DNA of 64,000 nt from Tetrapyrgos nigripes (Eukaryota > Basidiomycota > Agaricomycetes > Agaricales > Campanellaceae). The notes beneath the pieces were generated by a model. That model was not told the origin of the DNA. It made no database searches and saw only the letters and a list, made by a program, of their open reading frames with translations. The translations under genes and the position numbers were made by a program. Positions 44,083 to 55,027 of this stretch are shown here, in pieces; the stretch's first letter is position 1; each line of letters begins with the position of its first letter. Location of the stretch: contig JAACJM010000015.1 of the NCBI GenBank assembly GCA_013368315.1, forward strand, positions 248,001-312,000, written 5' to 3'.

Positions 44083-45435
44083 CGCGGTCGTTAGCTCAAG
44101 AAGTCGAAATTGTGTATCCTGGGAACGTCTATCGCAGGTGGATGATTCCTTGGGAGTACGGTACAGGTTCTGTTTTTCGATGAACACTTCCCAATGGCAA
44201 TCTTCATCTTGTCGTCGGAAAGGTTTACTCCAACTTGAAGGTCTGGACTTCAGAATCCAAGCTCGTCATCTGCAATATTCAAACCAACCACGTCTATCAG
44301 TATGGTCGTAGAGACCCATAGTATTGGCTCCTGACTCCACCGACACAGTATCACCAACGTGCTGGGACGGGCTCATAGACTTTATGGCATGGGAGACACA
44401 CGCATATACGAGGAAGGGGACCGATAAGAGTAGCTGTTACGATATGCTCTTCGAAATCCGTGGTGCTTTTGAATGAAGCGGACGTGGTGGTCGGACATGA
44501 TAAATTTAAAGCTCTTCTTTGCCAGTGCCAAGCTTTATCTTATCCTGTCTGGCGTGTTTCAGTGCAATACGAGTGCAATGGACCTTGTACATGTGATGAC
44601 AAGGATTGAATAGTCCAGCCCATAAACATCATGGAGCTATAATTTTAAGAGCAAGCTGGAAGTCAGACAATCTTTTTTCGAGACTAATACCATCAACACG
44701 AGGCGGCGCACCGGACCAGCGCCACTTTCGAGATCAGGTATGTTTAAGAAGCATGCAACAAAAGAGCGCTTAGGCTCAGAGTCTGAACTGTTTACCTTTT
44801 GCAGTATGTTTCTGTGTCAATTTCACGAGCGAGTGGAAGTAATAGACTGTGCATGACGCTCTGAAAGCCTTTTCCTTCGGACGCGGTTGGACAACGAATT
44901 TCGACGTCACTACAAATTTGGGGACAAACCCAAAATGTTCGATAGTAGCCTAATAACTCCGAGACGTCCTCCCACTGATACCCACAACTGGCCTCGTGTA
45001 TACCTCAAGGTGAACTAAACAAATTCAAAGAAGCTGTCTCAATATGTCAAGGATTTGCGATCACTGAGTATTGGGTTTGAGATCTTGGAGCGCGGTAGAA
45101 GACGAACATAACATAACCGCCAGGGATAACCCCAAATAACTTATGACTTACGGTGTATGGTAATATTGGTGAGGAAAGTGTTGGTCATGTGAAGCGAGGA
45201 GCTTTATTGATACAGGCTGAGGAATGAATGGCAGCCTTGAAGTTGCAGAGGTCGGGCAGACAGATGGGGCCTGTTCGGAGTGATATTGAGCCTTTGGATC
45301 TGTCGTGGCAGCATGGGGTAGCAAAATTAGCTCTGGCTCTGAGTTGGACTTCGTGATTTTCGTAAATTGAAACGACGCCGACGAGAGGGCTACGGCGATA
45401 AAAGAGCAACCCCAGGTGTGAGCCACGCAGTACTA
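44083..45435. other. About 1.3 kb without a supported gene
   Basis: Short coding-like scraps occur in changing plus-strand frames, such as LPNGNLHLVVGKVYSNLKVW (44190-44250) and VVLLNEADVVVGHDKFKALL (44460-44520), separated by stops. They may be a decayed gene. Nothing else stands out. Confidence 0.35.
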
Positions 45436-45622
45436 CTCTTGAATCTCGGAATGGAAATGGATTCGGAAAGGACGCGTTCAGCTCGTTGCAGTGGCTATGC
45501 GGTCTCCACTTGGGACAAACTGGACCTGGAAAACGTGTTGCTACGGAAATACCAAAGACGATAAGAGTCATAGGACCGTTCACAAAAGTTTGGTAGATTT
45601 TTTCAAGTGGTGGGGCCGGCAT
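45436..45622 (-). CDS. Possible small minus-strand gene (first exon)
   Basis: ATG at 45622 gives MPAPPLEKIYQTFVNGPMTL with a hydrophobic stretch IVFGISVATRFPGPV, followed by a Cys/His-containing stretch. The frame continues to 45185 with composition that looks less coding. An alternative second exon in another frame ends at 45148. It is divergent from VTA1, with 162 bp between ATGs. No family recognised; the boundaries are uncertain. Confidence 0.3.
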
Positions 45623-45737
45623 GTTGTCCGCGCGTGGTTGATAGGTAACTTTAGCTAAAAATGGATGACATCAGGTCATACCTAGCTAGCTTTTTTTTGC
45701 GGTGCGGTATAATAAACTTGACTTGACTTGACGCGTC

Positions 45738-45744
45738 TATAAAA
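45738..45744 (+). promoter_or_regulatory. TATA-like box of VTA1
   Basis: TATAAAA, 47 bp before the VTA1 ATG. Just upstream is a triple ACTTG repeat (about 45717-45732). Confidence 0.45.
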
Positions 45745-45784
45745 TCAAGTTGCGTCGTCCGCAGACTTTTGTGACTGTCCCTCG

Positions 45785-47480
45785 ATGGCTTCATCCTACC
45801 TTGGCCTTCCTCCTCTCAGTCCTGCTCTCAGATCCTTGGCACCCTTTCTCCAGCGTGCAGACGAACTCAAAGACAAGGAACCCATAGTCGCCTATTGGTG
45901 TCTCTACTACGCTGCTCAGAATGGAATCGCACTCAAAGCGAAAGATAACGCATCTCGCGATCTTTTGCTCGAGCTACTGAGCACCTTGGAGAAGATGAAG
46001 ACGGATATTGGTCCAAACGACATTCTAGACACGGAGGCTGCCAGTGCTGCATATGTCGAGAATTTTGCATTGAAGGTCTTCAACCTTGCAGACAATGAAG
46101 ATCGAAGTGGGAATAGTACTAGGTGCGTTTTCTTAGCGTCTGTTAATTGCTCTTCTGAGCCTCTTTCCATGCAGATCAACCGCTAAGAAATTCTTAGCAG
46201 CCGCCAACTTTCTCGAAGTTCTCAAAGTCTTTCCAAAAACAGAGGTGACAGAATCTGTACGCGTACAAACATTCTTCTTCCTTGTTCACTCCTGACCAGT
46301 ATCACAGGTTGAGGAAAAAGTCCGTTATTCCAAATGGAAAGCAGCCGACATTGCAAAAGCCTTTCGCGAAGGTCGCAAACCTACCCCAGGTCCTGCAGGC
46401 GGTGAACTCCAGGCCCAAACACCGGAGCTCGAACTTCCTCATGTTCCACCACCCTTGAACCTCACGGACTCTTCCATGACCATACCAGCAGCATCTACCT
46501 CTCCAAAACACACGTCTTCGTCACGATCACCTACTCAGAGGTCACCCAAAGCTTCATCGCCTACCACACCTCCTGCACTGAAGCGCACGGCTCCTTCTCC
46601 TATTATCAAAGATATGCCTCCGCAGCAGTTTACACCGCCTAGAGGAATGCTAGGAGTAGACGCTCCGTCTGTCGATCCATCCAGTCCCGGAAACTGGAGC
46701 ACAGTCGCTACACCCGGGACAGTTACCATGCCTGATTCGCCTTCCGGCTCTGTACCCGCTCAGATTCCTGCACTACCTGATTCTCCTTCAGCTGGTCTAA
46801 GCAAACATAGGTCCAAGCAACGCTCAGGAAGTCAGAGTAGTACCGGGAGCGCTAACTCCAACGAAAGTTCTCCCAGCTCGTTCAGGAAAAGAAGTGGGAG
46901 CAGTGCCTCTTCATCACCGAAGAAGGTACACTTCCTTCCGGAGATCGTGCAATCTGGCTCGGGATCAGGTTCTCCTCCGAGAACCAATGGATTATCGCAT
47001 TCTCATTCACGCGCGCGCTCGGGTTCGGGCTCAAATACATCACCTACAGCGCCTGATTTCTCTCATCCTCCTCCAACGACACACATCAGTCCACCACATC
47101 CACCTTCCCAAATTCCGAATTCCTACTCAACCGCACATCCATCTGGACCTACATATTTCTCTCCTCCCGCTCCTCCTCCTGTTGCTTCATCTCCTTACGG
47201 CACTGTCCCCGATCCAAGCCACGTCCATGCCCATATTCCTCCCTACGTACCTCCAACTGGACCTTCTGCACCCTCTGCACCCTCCCATCCCACATCTTCA
47301 GCACCATCTTCAGCAACATACATCCCACCACCAGATAAAGATGTCGAGCTAACACCCTCTCTCGTTACGCAAGCCCAAAAACACTGTCGTTACGCGATCA
47401 GTTCGTTGGATTATGAAGATATAAAGCAGGCGAGGAAGGAGTTGAGAGCTGCGTTGGCGCTTTTGGGGGCTAATGTTTGA
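45785..47480 (+). CDS. VTA1: VTA1/LIP5, Vps4 activator in multivesicular body sorting
   Basis: Three exons. The N-terminal tandem MIT-like domain is clear: LPPLSPALRSLAPFLQRADE, KEPIVAYWCLYYAAQNGIAL and AAANFLEVLKVFPKTEVTES, ending in the family signature KVRYSKWKAADIAKAFREGR. A long Pro/Ser-rich linker (about 300 residues) follows, and the C-terminal VSL domain reads TPSLVTQAQKHCRYAISSLD and KQARKELRAALALLG. VTA1 dimers bind Vps4 through this end and stimulate its ATPase in ESCRT-III disassembly on endosomes. All parts of the family are present; the linker is long and low-complexity, as often in basidiomycetes. Intact. Confidence 0.93.
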
Positions 47481-48038
47481 GTGGGTTGAGTTCAAGCTTC
47501 AAAGGAGTTCAAAAGCTCGACGTTCTGACTTCTGAGTACTACTTCCATCCTATTTTGCTCTTGGGCTCTGTACATTTTCTCTACTCTCCTCGAAACCTCG
47601 GATATTCTTATTGTTCTATCCATACATTGCATGTTGTAACCTGCTAGTTGCCCTTCGATTTCTGCGCCTTTTTTCCTATGGTCTCATTTGGCTGTGAAAA
47701 CAGTTGAGCTGGTGCTCAATCCATTATTCAATCATGTCTCCCACAAAAGTGCTTCAGGTATTGTTTAGTGTAGCTATCTTGTTCCTTTCTACCAAGTAAA
47801 TGCTCCTCCTCTGTATCATATCATCCCTTCCAATGCACGTTCAGAATAAAGATCAATTTCTTAGTCCAAGAGTAATGTTAAGGAGTAGTGCAACGTGCCA
47901 AATAAACTGAAGAAAGAAGTCACCAAAAAGGTCCATTAAACACTGTACACATAGATGAAAGGTAAAGCCCAAAATAGTGGGGATGAGTCACTCATCCCAG
48001 TCCATAGTATCCATCCCATCATGAAGCCATCATGAAGT
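47481..48038. other. Convergent intergenic region VTA1 / arrestin
   Basis: 3' ends of both transcripts are expected here. No gene or clear structured element was seen. Confidence 0.4.
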
Positions 48039-51000
48039 CTACAACGGCCCTGTACTTCCGGGACCGAACCCATTCGAATTCATCTCCACCTTCGACCTCT
48101 CCTCCAACTCCCTGATCTTGTCCTTCACTGACTTTGCGGCTGGAATCGTAGGTGCAGCGGAAGTGGTAGTGACAGGCACACCAGGATCCTTCGACGGTAT
48201 TCGATTGGGGTACTCCTCGTAATGGCGAGTTTGAGTGTGTGGATATGAATGTGGGGATGGTGATAATGACGCTGTTGCCCTTGGTGCTGCTGTTGATGAT
48301 GATGTCTGTGGAGTACTAGCAGTCACAGTATGAGATCTGACGCGTCCTCCTTGTCCTACCCGCGTCTGCGAGGCACTTTGGGCCTCTAAAACTGAATGGT
48401 TTTGAATACTATCATCGCCTATCAAAGGAACTATTTTATCAGAGGAAGCAGGAGCCTGAGCCTGAGTCTGACGTGGTGGAACGTAATGGAATTGCGCAAT
48501 TCCAATTCCAGTCTCTGCAGGGCAAGGTACTTGAGATTCCACCTTATCTAGACTGGCGTGGACGCCACCATCGTAATTGTTGGTACTGCTTTGACTCGGA
48601 CCGGCTTTGGCGGGGAAAGAGTTGACGAGGGAATTTACGTTGAAAGACTGCGGTAAATCTGCATTGGCACCTGTGCTTGCACACGTGTGTGTGGTGGTGG
48701 TGATAGGAAGACGTTTGGGTTTGGATGAGCCAGGCATAGTGGTGGAGGAAGATAAGATACTGCCCTGTTGTGCTAGGGTCGAATACGTAGTGGGTAGGTC
48801 ATCGTTACGTTGCTGAAGTGCGTCGTCGTCGTCGTCGTCCAAGGTATCATCGTGTTGTTCAAGTTCAGCTGGCATCTCGTCGCGAGGGCGAAAGTACGAG
48901 CCAGTCGTACAGCTGCGAGGTCTAGAGGGGTTTCGACTCGCAGAGCTTCCCGTGTTACTAGGATTTCTCGTATCTTCCTGTGAGGAATGGAAGCTTTCCT
49001 GACCGTCCCCTGCTGCGTCTTCCTCAGTACCAGATGCAGTAGCTTGTCCTGAGTGTTGTCTAGGGTTCTGTCTATCAGCTTTTTTCGCTTCCTCTAGTTT
49101 CTTCTGTACCCGCTTGACGAAGGCGTTGGGCTCCCTAGGACGACGTAATGGCGGTAAATCCGCTATATCAGCAATGCTGGAATGACTAGAATGAGGAGAT
49201 CGTAGGAGAGATTCTCCTCCAGGAAGCTGGGGTGTGGTTTCTTCTTCCATTCCTTCATGACTCTCGGGCTGCTCGGCTTCAGCAGCAAGATTATCGTGAA
49301 TAGACGAGTAATATAAATCGGCGAAGCGGCTCCCGTGCTCTGCATATTTGGAATCGATCAAGACAGAAGAAATGGCGTGTTGTACGAGAGCATCGTTATC
49401 ATCGTGATTAGCAAAGTTACCGAGGTCAGAGGAGGTGTGGTCCTCGGGGAGAGCTGCAGTTCTTGGACAATGGAGGACTTCATTTTCCTGAGACTCTTCG
49501 TCGTCATCGCCCTCGAGTAGAGTGTCCAGCGCCTTGCTACTTTGGCTTGATGAAGCTTCGCATTCCAAGGCACCTCTGAGCAGTTCTTCGGGACTCTCGT
49601 CAGGATGTGTTGGAGGAGGGTCAACAGAGAGGAAATTGATGATGTTAATGGGTAAGGAGACATGGATATCAGATGATAGGGGACCAGCACTGATGCTAAC
49701 GCGAATGGAATATTCAACCTCCAGGAGGCGTTCCCGGGTGACAGAGAGAGCGTTGGCCGGAATAGGCAAAAAATGAGAGAAGGACGTGGTTTCACTGGCA
49801 TGCACACCAGTCCACCATCCTTTCCCACTCGCATGACCCCTAGCCACTCCTTCTCCCATCTCCAAGGTGGTTTCAGCCACTTGTTTCTGCATTGTAGACG
49901 TCTGACATGCATCTGCGTCGTGGTTGGCTTGCGCTCCATCCATCTCAAGGTGACGCTTTGGTTTGAACACTACTGTGGAGCGTACTAGTCCTAGCGTGAG
50001 GCTTTTGATCAGCTTCTTGCTGTGATTTGTGACTTTGACTTTGACGTAGCAGAACTGTCCAGCAATCCAGTTTAACCTGTGTAGGGAAGCCACGAGGGTG
50101 ACTTTTCCGCTTCCTCCTCTCAAGAGAGACCGGGACACAGAGGTTGTGATCGGACGGGGAGTAGGCGCCAAGACGGAAGCCGGGTTGAGTCGTGGCCAAA
50201 CTTCACAGTCTCGGTAAAAGTGTGCTATTGAGCGTCTGTTGGTTTCACGCTCTTTGACTTTGATGGAGCTGTACAATACGGTCAGGCAAATGAACAGTGG
50301 AGAAAGTGCAAGCACGTACAACATAGCTATGTATCTCAAAGCCACTCCTCCATGAGGTGAAATCACGCCTTTGGGTGCACCGGTCTCAGCTTGAAGAGGA
50401 AGAAGCATGGAGAAAGGCAACACATGGACGCCTTCTCTGGGTTCGCGAAAGCCTTCTTGGTCAGCAGGGGAAACGAAGATTTGGTCGAAAGCCTTGGTTA
50501 CATCCGTAAGGAGAGCAGACTGCTGGAAGAAAGTATAGCGGTGGTCTTCATTTTGAATAGACTCAAAGCCAATTACTCTAAGCTTTCCGCTGGAGATGAG
50601 AATAGCAGATTCTCTCCGGCTCCTAGAACGAATGCGAATTTTCACGACTCCATTGAGAAAGCCTCCTTGCACAAGTACATTGCTTTCCGGAACAATGTCA
50701 ACTTCTACACGAGCTCGAAGTTTTGCCTGTTCAAGAGTGGTTGCTTCAACAGTACCACACCCTACTGGAGGACCGCTCAACACGGTAGCTCCCGATTTGA
50801 GACGTGCGTTCGAGTTGCCTAAGATTGATTTGAGTTCAGCTGCATTTCGACCCGGCGGAGCATTGGCGGTCAGAAGTGTTCCATGGCGAGCAAGAGAGGA
50901 TTGTTCTTCAGCAACTATAACAGACCATTGCCGAGTCACTTCATTCCTCGCACAAGGGGACATGGTTTCCGGTAGAATGGATGATCCTTCCCTGTATCCA

Positions 51001-51134
51001 GAGATAGCGTCGCATACATCGCGTTGTACCATAGAGCCTCCGGTTTCAGCTTGCAGGAGACCTCGCATAGATGAGTCGGACCGTAAAGTAGAGCTAGTCT
51101 TGCTAGGCGATTTGTTCACGTCTACCTGGGACAT
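48039..51134 (-). CDS. Alpha-arrestin-domain protein
   Basis: Long minus-strand ORF of about 1030 residues; the best ATG is 51134 (MSQVDVNKSPSK), because the longer frame starts at TTG. Arrestin N domain: LRARVEVDIVPESNVLVQGG, LNGVVKIRIRSRS, GKLRVIGFESIQNEDHRYTF and HVLPFSMLLPLQAETGAPKG. Arrestin C domain: KVTLVASLHRLNWIAGQFCY, VKVTNHSKKLIKSLTLGLVR and VEYSIRVSISAGPLSSDIHV. The remaining half is disordered and Ser-rich. Such proteins act as adaptors between Rsp5-type ubiquitin ligases and plasma-membrane transporters; I see no canonical PPxY motif, which is unusual. A 51-nt intron at 50269-50319 has no stop codon and is a multiple of three. Divergent from POP3. Confidence 0.8.
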   Translation of the reverse strand: MSQVDVNKSPSKTSSTLRSDSSMRGLLQAETGGSMVQRDVCDAISGYREGSSILPETMSPCARNEVTRQWSVIVAEEQSSLARHGTLLTANAPPGRNAAELKSILGNSNARLKSGATVLSGPPVGCGTVEATTLEQAKLRARVEVDIVPESNVLVQGGFLNGVVKIRIRSRSRRESAILISSGKLRVIGFESIQNEDHRYTFFQQSALLTDVTKAFDQIFVSPADQEGFREPREGVHVLPFSMLLPLQAETGAPKGVISPHGGVALRYIAMLYVLALSPLFICLTVLYSSIKVKERETNRRSIAHFYRDCEVWPRLNPASVLAPTPRPITTSVSRSLLRGGSGKVTLVASLHRLNWIAGQFCYVKVKVTNHSKKLIKSLTLGLVRSTVVFKPKRHLEMDGAQANHDADACQTSTMQKQVAETTLEMGEGVARGHASGKGWWTGVHASETTSFSHFLPIPANALSVTRERLLEVEYSIRVSISAGPLSSDIHVSLPINIINFLSVDPPPTHPDESPEELLRGALECEASSSQSSKALDTLLEGDDDEESQENEVLHCPRTAALPEDHTSSDLGNFANHDDNDALVQHAISSVLIDSKYAEHGSRFADLYYSSIHDNLAAEAEQPESHEGMEEETTPQLPGGESLLRSPHSSHSSIADIADLPPLRRPREPNAFVKRVQKKLEEAKKADRQNPRQHSGQATASGTEEDAAGDGQESFHSSQEDTRNPSNTGSSASRNPSRPRSCTTGSYFRPRDEMPAELEQHDDTLDDDDDDALQQRNDDLPTTYSTLAQQGSILSSSTTMPGSSKPKRLPITTTTHTCASTGANADLPQSFNVNSLVNSFPAKAGPSQSSTNNYDGGVHASLDKVESQVPCPAETGIGIAQFHYVPPRQTQAQAPASSDKIVPLIGDDSIQNHSVLEAQSASQTRVGQGGRVRSHTVTASTPQTSSSTAAPRATASLSPSPHSYPHTQTRHYEEYPNRIPSKDPGVPVTTTSAAPTIPAAKSVKDKIRELEERSKVEMNSNGFGPGSTGPL
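50269..50319 (-). other. Stop-free 51-nt intron in the arrestin gene
   Basis: Donor GTACGT and acceptor TACAG with 51 nt (17 codons) between exons encoding RYIAM and SIKVKERE. If retained, the protein gains a hydrophobic insert YVLALSPLFICLTVLY inside the arrestin fold, so splicing is almost certainly the normal route. Confidence 0.75.
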
Positions 51135-51302
51135 TGAATGAGATGCATCAGTCGCAATAGATATGTAATTGACCTGAACTGGAAGACATGTCAATGCATA
51201 GACCCGTAGATGAATCGTTGAAAGACATGGAGAGACTCAAGGAAGCGCGTCGGGCGGCCATGTGACCGTCTCCTCTCATCTTTCACAGACAATTTTGTCA
51301 GT

Positions 51303-52405
51303 ATGTCAGAAAAGACTGCCAAAGTGCACACGCAGGTCTCCAATAGAGCCAAACCGAAGCAAAGCACCGAGAAAAGGGCCGTTTTCAAGCCAGTACTCGA
51401 CAATCCACTTCGCATCCAATGGTAGGCGATTATAATCGTTTTCTTGTCTGCACTCCAATTATTCTTAGGCCTTCAGTTCCGGTCAATCTGCAAAATCTCG
51501 TTCTTGCCCAATTAATATCACTCTTGGATGGCATATCTCAACATCACCGCGTTCATCGAAAGCGTAAACGCGAGCCAAAATCTGGTCCAGAGGCCCAGAA
51601 CAAAAAGCGCAAGACTCAAAATGACGAGGAACGCGGAGCTGACCAGGACGCCTCCATAAGAACCGAACCTCCTGTAACGAGTGACGCTGGAATCGCCCAA
51701 GGAGAGTCTTCATCATCCGTGCAAATGGACGAAGCACCCTCAGAAATGCCTGAGATTCTGCGACACCTCACCACTGGTATCAACCATGTTACAAAGAAAC
51801 TCGAGTCACAGATAAAGAGAGTCCGCATCTCCTCCTCAGACACTTCTTCCTCACCACCACCACCTTCTATCCGACTAGTTCTAGTCTGTCGTGCAGATGT
51901 AGACCCCCCAATCCTCATAGACCATCTGCCACATTTGGTCGCGGCCTGCAATTCGTCTAAGCCAACAGAACAAGAGTCTGTGATTCTGGCACCACTTCCG
52001 AAAGGTGCTGAATTTACACTGGCAGATGTCTTAGGTGTCAGGAGGGCTGCAGTATTGGGATTCGATGTGAGTGTGTTTACAATTAGGACTGTTGCCTTCT
52101 AGACCTGACAATATTTCATCATTTTTCAGGCTGACACTCCAGGACTCTCATCACTGACATCGCTTTTGGACTCTGTACCGGCACTTTCAGCTACATGGCT
52201 GACCATACCAGCATCCACAGCCAAACCGCCCCCATCTCTTATAGAGACACATGTCAAGCAGCTGCGTACCACTGCACCCAAAGACATGAAAGCCGCGAAG
52301 CAGCACAGGATTGAGGGGAGAGCAGCAGCGAAAGAAAGGAGGAAGGAATTGAAAAAGCAGACCAGTAACGCATCTGGCAAATTGAAACGAATACGTTTAG
52401 TATAG
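51303..52405 (+). CDS. POP3: RNase P/MRP subunit POP3
   Basis: Three exons: 51303-51421, 51469-52065 and about 52130-52405. The N-terminal signature AVFKPVLDNPLRIQWPSV is split by intron 1 within the Trp codon. A basic spacer follows (RVHRKRKREPKSGPEAQNKK), then the L7Ae-like fold of the Pop3/Rpp38 group: PPSIRLVLVCRADVDPPILI, LPHLVAAC, LAPLPKGAEFTLADVLGVRR and AVLGFDADTPG. The C-terminus is basic (KERRKELKKQ). POP3 binds RNase P and MRP RNA and takes part in tRNA 5' and rRNA processing. 168 bp separate it from the divergent arrestin ATG. Confidence 0.8.
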
Positions 52406-53449
52406 GTGCCTTTCTTATGCTAGGCTGTAGTTCTTTAATGTAAACATCCCCACTTAAGCCCCAATGATCGTCCCATCATTTTCTCCTTCTCTCCTACATT
52501 TCAGTTGCAAATAGGTTCGCCCTATATCACATCCGCGACTCTTCTGACCCCTAATAGATGTGTCACCTTCAACTTCAATTCTTCCGCAATGGTGCTTGTG
52601 GCCATCTAACAAATGGGGGTGAACAGAAATGGGACTGTGGCTCACGCTCATGTTTTCTCAGTTCTGCCCACGGGCCCGCCATCTGCCCCCATTCCCTTCT
52701 TGCAGAAGATCTTATAACCAGCCAGAGCGAGTCATACTTGAGGTCCGTTTGTCCCTTCCGTCCTTTTCAGAAAAGCTGCTCACTGACTCCGCGAACAGGT
52801 GCCAGGACGTTGCGGACATTGTTCTCATACACATGAGCGTAAAACCAGAGATTACCAATCGGGTTCGAATATTCGTAGAAATTACCCATTTTGGAAGATT
52901 TGTTGAATTACACATTCCGCTCTTGTATAATGCAGAGATATTCATGTAGTTATCCAGGATGCCAATCCAAAAGATACCAAGTCCGACATTGTATACACGG
53001 CGCGTACTCGCCTCTAGCCGTGACGTGGCTGTCCTCATCGTCCGTTCTACCCTTTCATGGCTCTCCCACTCAATGAGCGAAGAGTAGACACTATAATGTA
53101 TCTCCTTGAATCGATCTCGTAAACCTCTACTACTTTGATTGAAGAGTGAACTCTTGCTGCTCGGATTGTGAAGCGAGCAACCCCATCATGGTGTATACAT
53201 TTTGTATATAGTTCTTCGCTTCAATAAATCCCGACGCGCGTGAGATAAATCAGACGCGTTGTGTGCTTTGCGTTCACTCCCGGAACCTTAAGTCTACAGT
53301 CCCTCCTAAAGGAGTCGGTGCGTAGGTCTTCATAGATTCAGAAACGCCAAACCAGCGCAGAACTCCTTCCTTCCCAACTTGCTTGGCTCCTTCCAAGCAG
53401 CACCACCCCAACTTCTGACCCGCCAGAAGTCCACAACCATCAACATCGA
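52406..53449. other. Intergenic region POP3 to DCD1
   Basis: About 1 kb with small frames under 110 codons in several phases and no domain. It contains the DCD1 promoter. No structured RNA was recognised. Confidence 0.4.
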
Positions 53450-54970
53450 ATGATCGCTATAATTGGTACAAAATGCTCTGGCAAGTCAAGTCTTGAGGAT
53501 TATCTCGTGTCTGTCAAAGGCTTCGTCTCTATTCGCATTGGTTTGGGCAGTCCTCGTAATTCCATCGACCAGGTGAGCATCTGCTTTGAGAATACCCTTT
53601 GCCTCAGAGTCATCGATACGATTCGCGTCCGTTAGGGTATTTCAGAGCTTTCTTTGGCCAACACCTCTACGAGCAGTAGTGTCTCGAGAAAGCATGAATC
53701 ATTCTTGACCTTTGACGCGACACCACTTCCCTCTCCTTCTCCCAACTCCCCTAAGAATATCTTTGACGACAACCATCTCAATTTCGACTCTCCGGAGGAA
53801 GTCTTGGACCATGTTACTCGCAATTGGAAAACGAATTTCGTTACCTGTGACCTCGATACCAAGGGGCTGATTGAAATGTTCATCAAAAGACCGTTCTTCA
53901 TGCTAGTCTCCGTAGACGCGCCTATTTATGATCGGTTTCTACGTTTTCAGAAGTAATCATCGTCTTTCTCTATAAAGTCAAACAGGCTCACAAACTTGAA
54001 CAGGACTAGTAACTGCCTTCTTGAAGATTTTGTACGCGAAGATGACGCCCATCGATTCGGAATTCACGATCATGGAAGACGACTGACCAGGAACTCATCT
54101 TTGTACGGAATTGACGAGCATGTCAACATACATATAGTCAATGACTTTGAGGAGCTCTCTGGACTCTATGCACATGTGGAATCGCTTGACTTGTTGAATC
54201 CTTGCCATCTGAGACCTGATTGGGACACTTACTTCATGGTACGTCCCAACTGCCTTTTACATTGTCAACGTACTCACGACCGCGCAGACGCTCGCTTCCC
54301 TTGCCTCCCAACGATCAAATTGCATGAAACGTCGAGTCGGAGCAATCCTTGTACGAGATAAACGAATAGTAGCTACTGGGTCAGTCTGTATTTGACCTAG
54401 TATCTTTTTTTCCTGCTCAAATAATTTCTCTAGTTATAACGGTACTCCGAGGCATCTTCGCAATTGTAATGAGGGAGGTTGTCAGAAATGCAATGGAACC
54501 AGTGGCTTTGGGAACGATTTGGGAGAATGCGTATGTCTTCATGCAGAGGAAAACGCGTTGCTGGAAGCTGGGCGGGAAAGAGTGGGAGATGGCGCTGTGC
54601 TATACTGCAATACGTGAGTTCCTTTCTCTTCCCCGCCAACAGAGGACTGAATTGTTGAGTCTCAGATGCCCGTGCTTAAAATGCACAGTCAAGATAATAC
54701 AAACCGGTGTCAAATCCGTTGTCTACAATTTGACCTACAAAGTGTCGGTCTCATTTCCTTGTTCGATGCCCTCCTTACTAAACTCTTTTTCTTAGTGACG
54801 CAGCTTCTGCTAGGCTCTTCCAAGAAGCAGGAGTAGAACTCCGACGATTTGATCCTGCTGCACCTCCTCACCAACCCCATCTCTCTGTGTTAGAATCTCA
54901 TCTGGATCTTGATGGCTATACGAACGGAGACGTTTTTGACGCAACACCCACGGAATGGGACAGACGATAG
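53450..54970 (+). CDS. DCD1: Deoxycytidylate (dCMP) deaminase with N-terminal P-loop
   Basis: About seven exons. The N-terminus is a nucleoside-monophosphate-kinase-like region with a P-loop MIAIIGTKCSGKSSLEDYLV. The C-terminal deaminase domain holds the zinc site: CMKRRVGAILVRDKRIVATG, YNGTPRHLRNCNEGGC, CLHAEENALLEAGRER and, across an intron, YCNTCPCLKCTVKI. H-A-E plus C-P-C-L-K-C are the expected zinc ligands and catalytic Glu. It converts dCMP to dUMP, feeding thymidylate synthesis. Fungal DCD1 proteins carry this same N-terminal extension. Splices keep the frame. It ends 57 bp from the convergent TTI1 stop. Confidence 0.9.
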
Positions 54971-55027
54971 TTTTTAGTAATACAATTGCGATGTACATAT
55001 ACCCCTGCATATGGTACTCTTTCTACT

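Noticed and set aside
46535..47355. Alternative-frame ORFs inside VTA1
   Set aside because: Shadows of the Pro/Ser-rich linker; the VTA1 frame carries the conserved domains on both sides.
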